Part shown: positions 6,144 through 6,338 of the stretch, piece by piece | Numbering within the stretch: the stretch's first letter is position 1 | How the letters are laid out: every line of letters starts with the position of its first letter | Source of the DNA: JBAXGE01 sp044344145 | Lineage (GTDB): Bacteria > Planctomycetota > Phycisphaerae > WQYP01 | Assembly: GCA_044344145.1 (NCBI GenBank) | Contig: JBIJDM010000175.1 | Coordinates: 1 to 6,338 of the forward strand | Length of the DNA: 6,338 nt | Direction of reading: 5' to 3' | Position numbers and translations under genes: made by a program | The notes under the pieces: generated by a model | Database searches by the model: none | Seen by the model: only the letters and a program-made list of their open reading frames with translations | What the model was told of the DNA's origin: nothing

Positions 6144-6338
6144 ATGGTTCATCCGGTATTTGCGGGGAGCTTTGGGTATTCTGCCCAAACGGGGCAATCG
6201 TAGGGGCGACCGGCGGTCGCCCTCCCCCCGCGTCAACTCCACCCACATAGCAACGCCCAATTTGAACTGCTTCATGCTCTATATTAAGTTTCTGCTTCCC
6301 CGTGGCCATTTATACGCTTACCCGTAACAAGTGACCCC
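6144..6338. other. Non-coding tail, no gene seen
   Basis: I see no supported gene, tRNA or start of a further gene in this 195-nt stretch. An open minus-strand frame covers part of it but runs on as the antisense of the whole sigma gene and has no recognisable domain. The stretch holds two small overlapping inverted repeats (TTTGGG 6171-6176 with CCCAAA 6184-6189; TGCCC 6182-6186 with GGGCA 6192-6196) and the palindrome listed separately. From about 6240 the sequence becomes AT-richer with no clear signal. Confidence 0.6.
6203..6223. repeat. REP-like palindromic element
   Basis: GGGCGACC (6204-6211) and GGTCGCCC (6215-6222) form a perfect 8-bp stem around a GGC loop, extended by one G-T pair. 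It is preceded by GTAG and followed by a C-rich run. The GTAGGGGCGACC core resembles short dispersed palindromes that I recall from intergenic regions of various bacterial genomes. It has no T-run, so it is not a typical terminator. Only one copy is in the window, so calling it a repeat is inference. Confidence 0.45.

Noticed and set aside
4959..6275. 438-codon minus-strand open frame across the sigma factor gene
   Set aside because: It is antisense to a clear sigma factor gene and reads through both its terminator and the palindrome.

Overview
The window is about 60% GC by eye and carries seven complete protein genes, all on the + strand, plus the 3' end of an eighth at the left edge. The organism is most likely a planctomycete, perhaps close to Phycisphaerae. 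This is an inference. It rests mainly on the last gene, a sigma-70 family factor with a 'FNYARYR'-type region before domain 2 and a very short region 3, a layout I associate with planctomycete sigma factors. The argB and argF variants fit that placement. No 16S rRNA or other marker is present to confirm it.

Region by region: (1) 1-573 holds the last codons of an unidentified gene overlapping by 4 nt (ATGA) with nuoI, the two-[4Fe-4S] subunit of respiratory complex I. The cut-off gene is therefore probably another nuo gene. (2) 660-2070 holds a D-2-hydroxyacid dehydrogenase of the phosphoglycerate dehydrogenase type, overlapping by 17 nt with tsaE, the ATPase of the tRNA t6A pathway. (3) 2071-2312 is a non-coding leader with a long imperfect hairpin and a T-run just before argB. 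(4) 2313-4907 holds argB (TTG start), argF and rph, with gaps of 15 and 30 nt, very probably one operon. ArgB and ArgF catalyse the second and sixth steps of arginine synthesis from glutamate, and RNase PH trims tRNA 3' ends. (5) 4908-5129 is an intergenic leader with a weak terminator-like element and a small hairpin. (6) 5130-6083 encodes the sigma factor, followed by a clear intrinsic terminator at 6111-6143. (7) 6144-6338 shows no gene but contains a compact palindrome resembling dispersed REP-type elements.

Most of the window is ordinary housekeeping metabolism and I see no convincing new multi-gene system. The most interesting item is the sigma factor. Its -35-reading helix is nearly canonical, but the usual promoter-melting tryptophan pair and the -12-reading Gln/Thr are replaced, and domain 3 is nearly absent. 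Next are the argB leader, which has attenuator-like features but is unproven, and the palindromic repeat in the tail.
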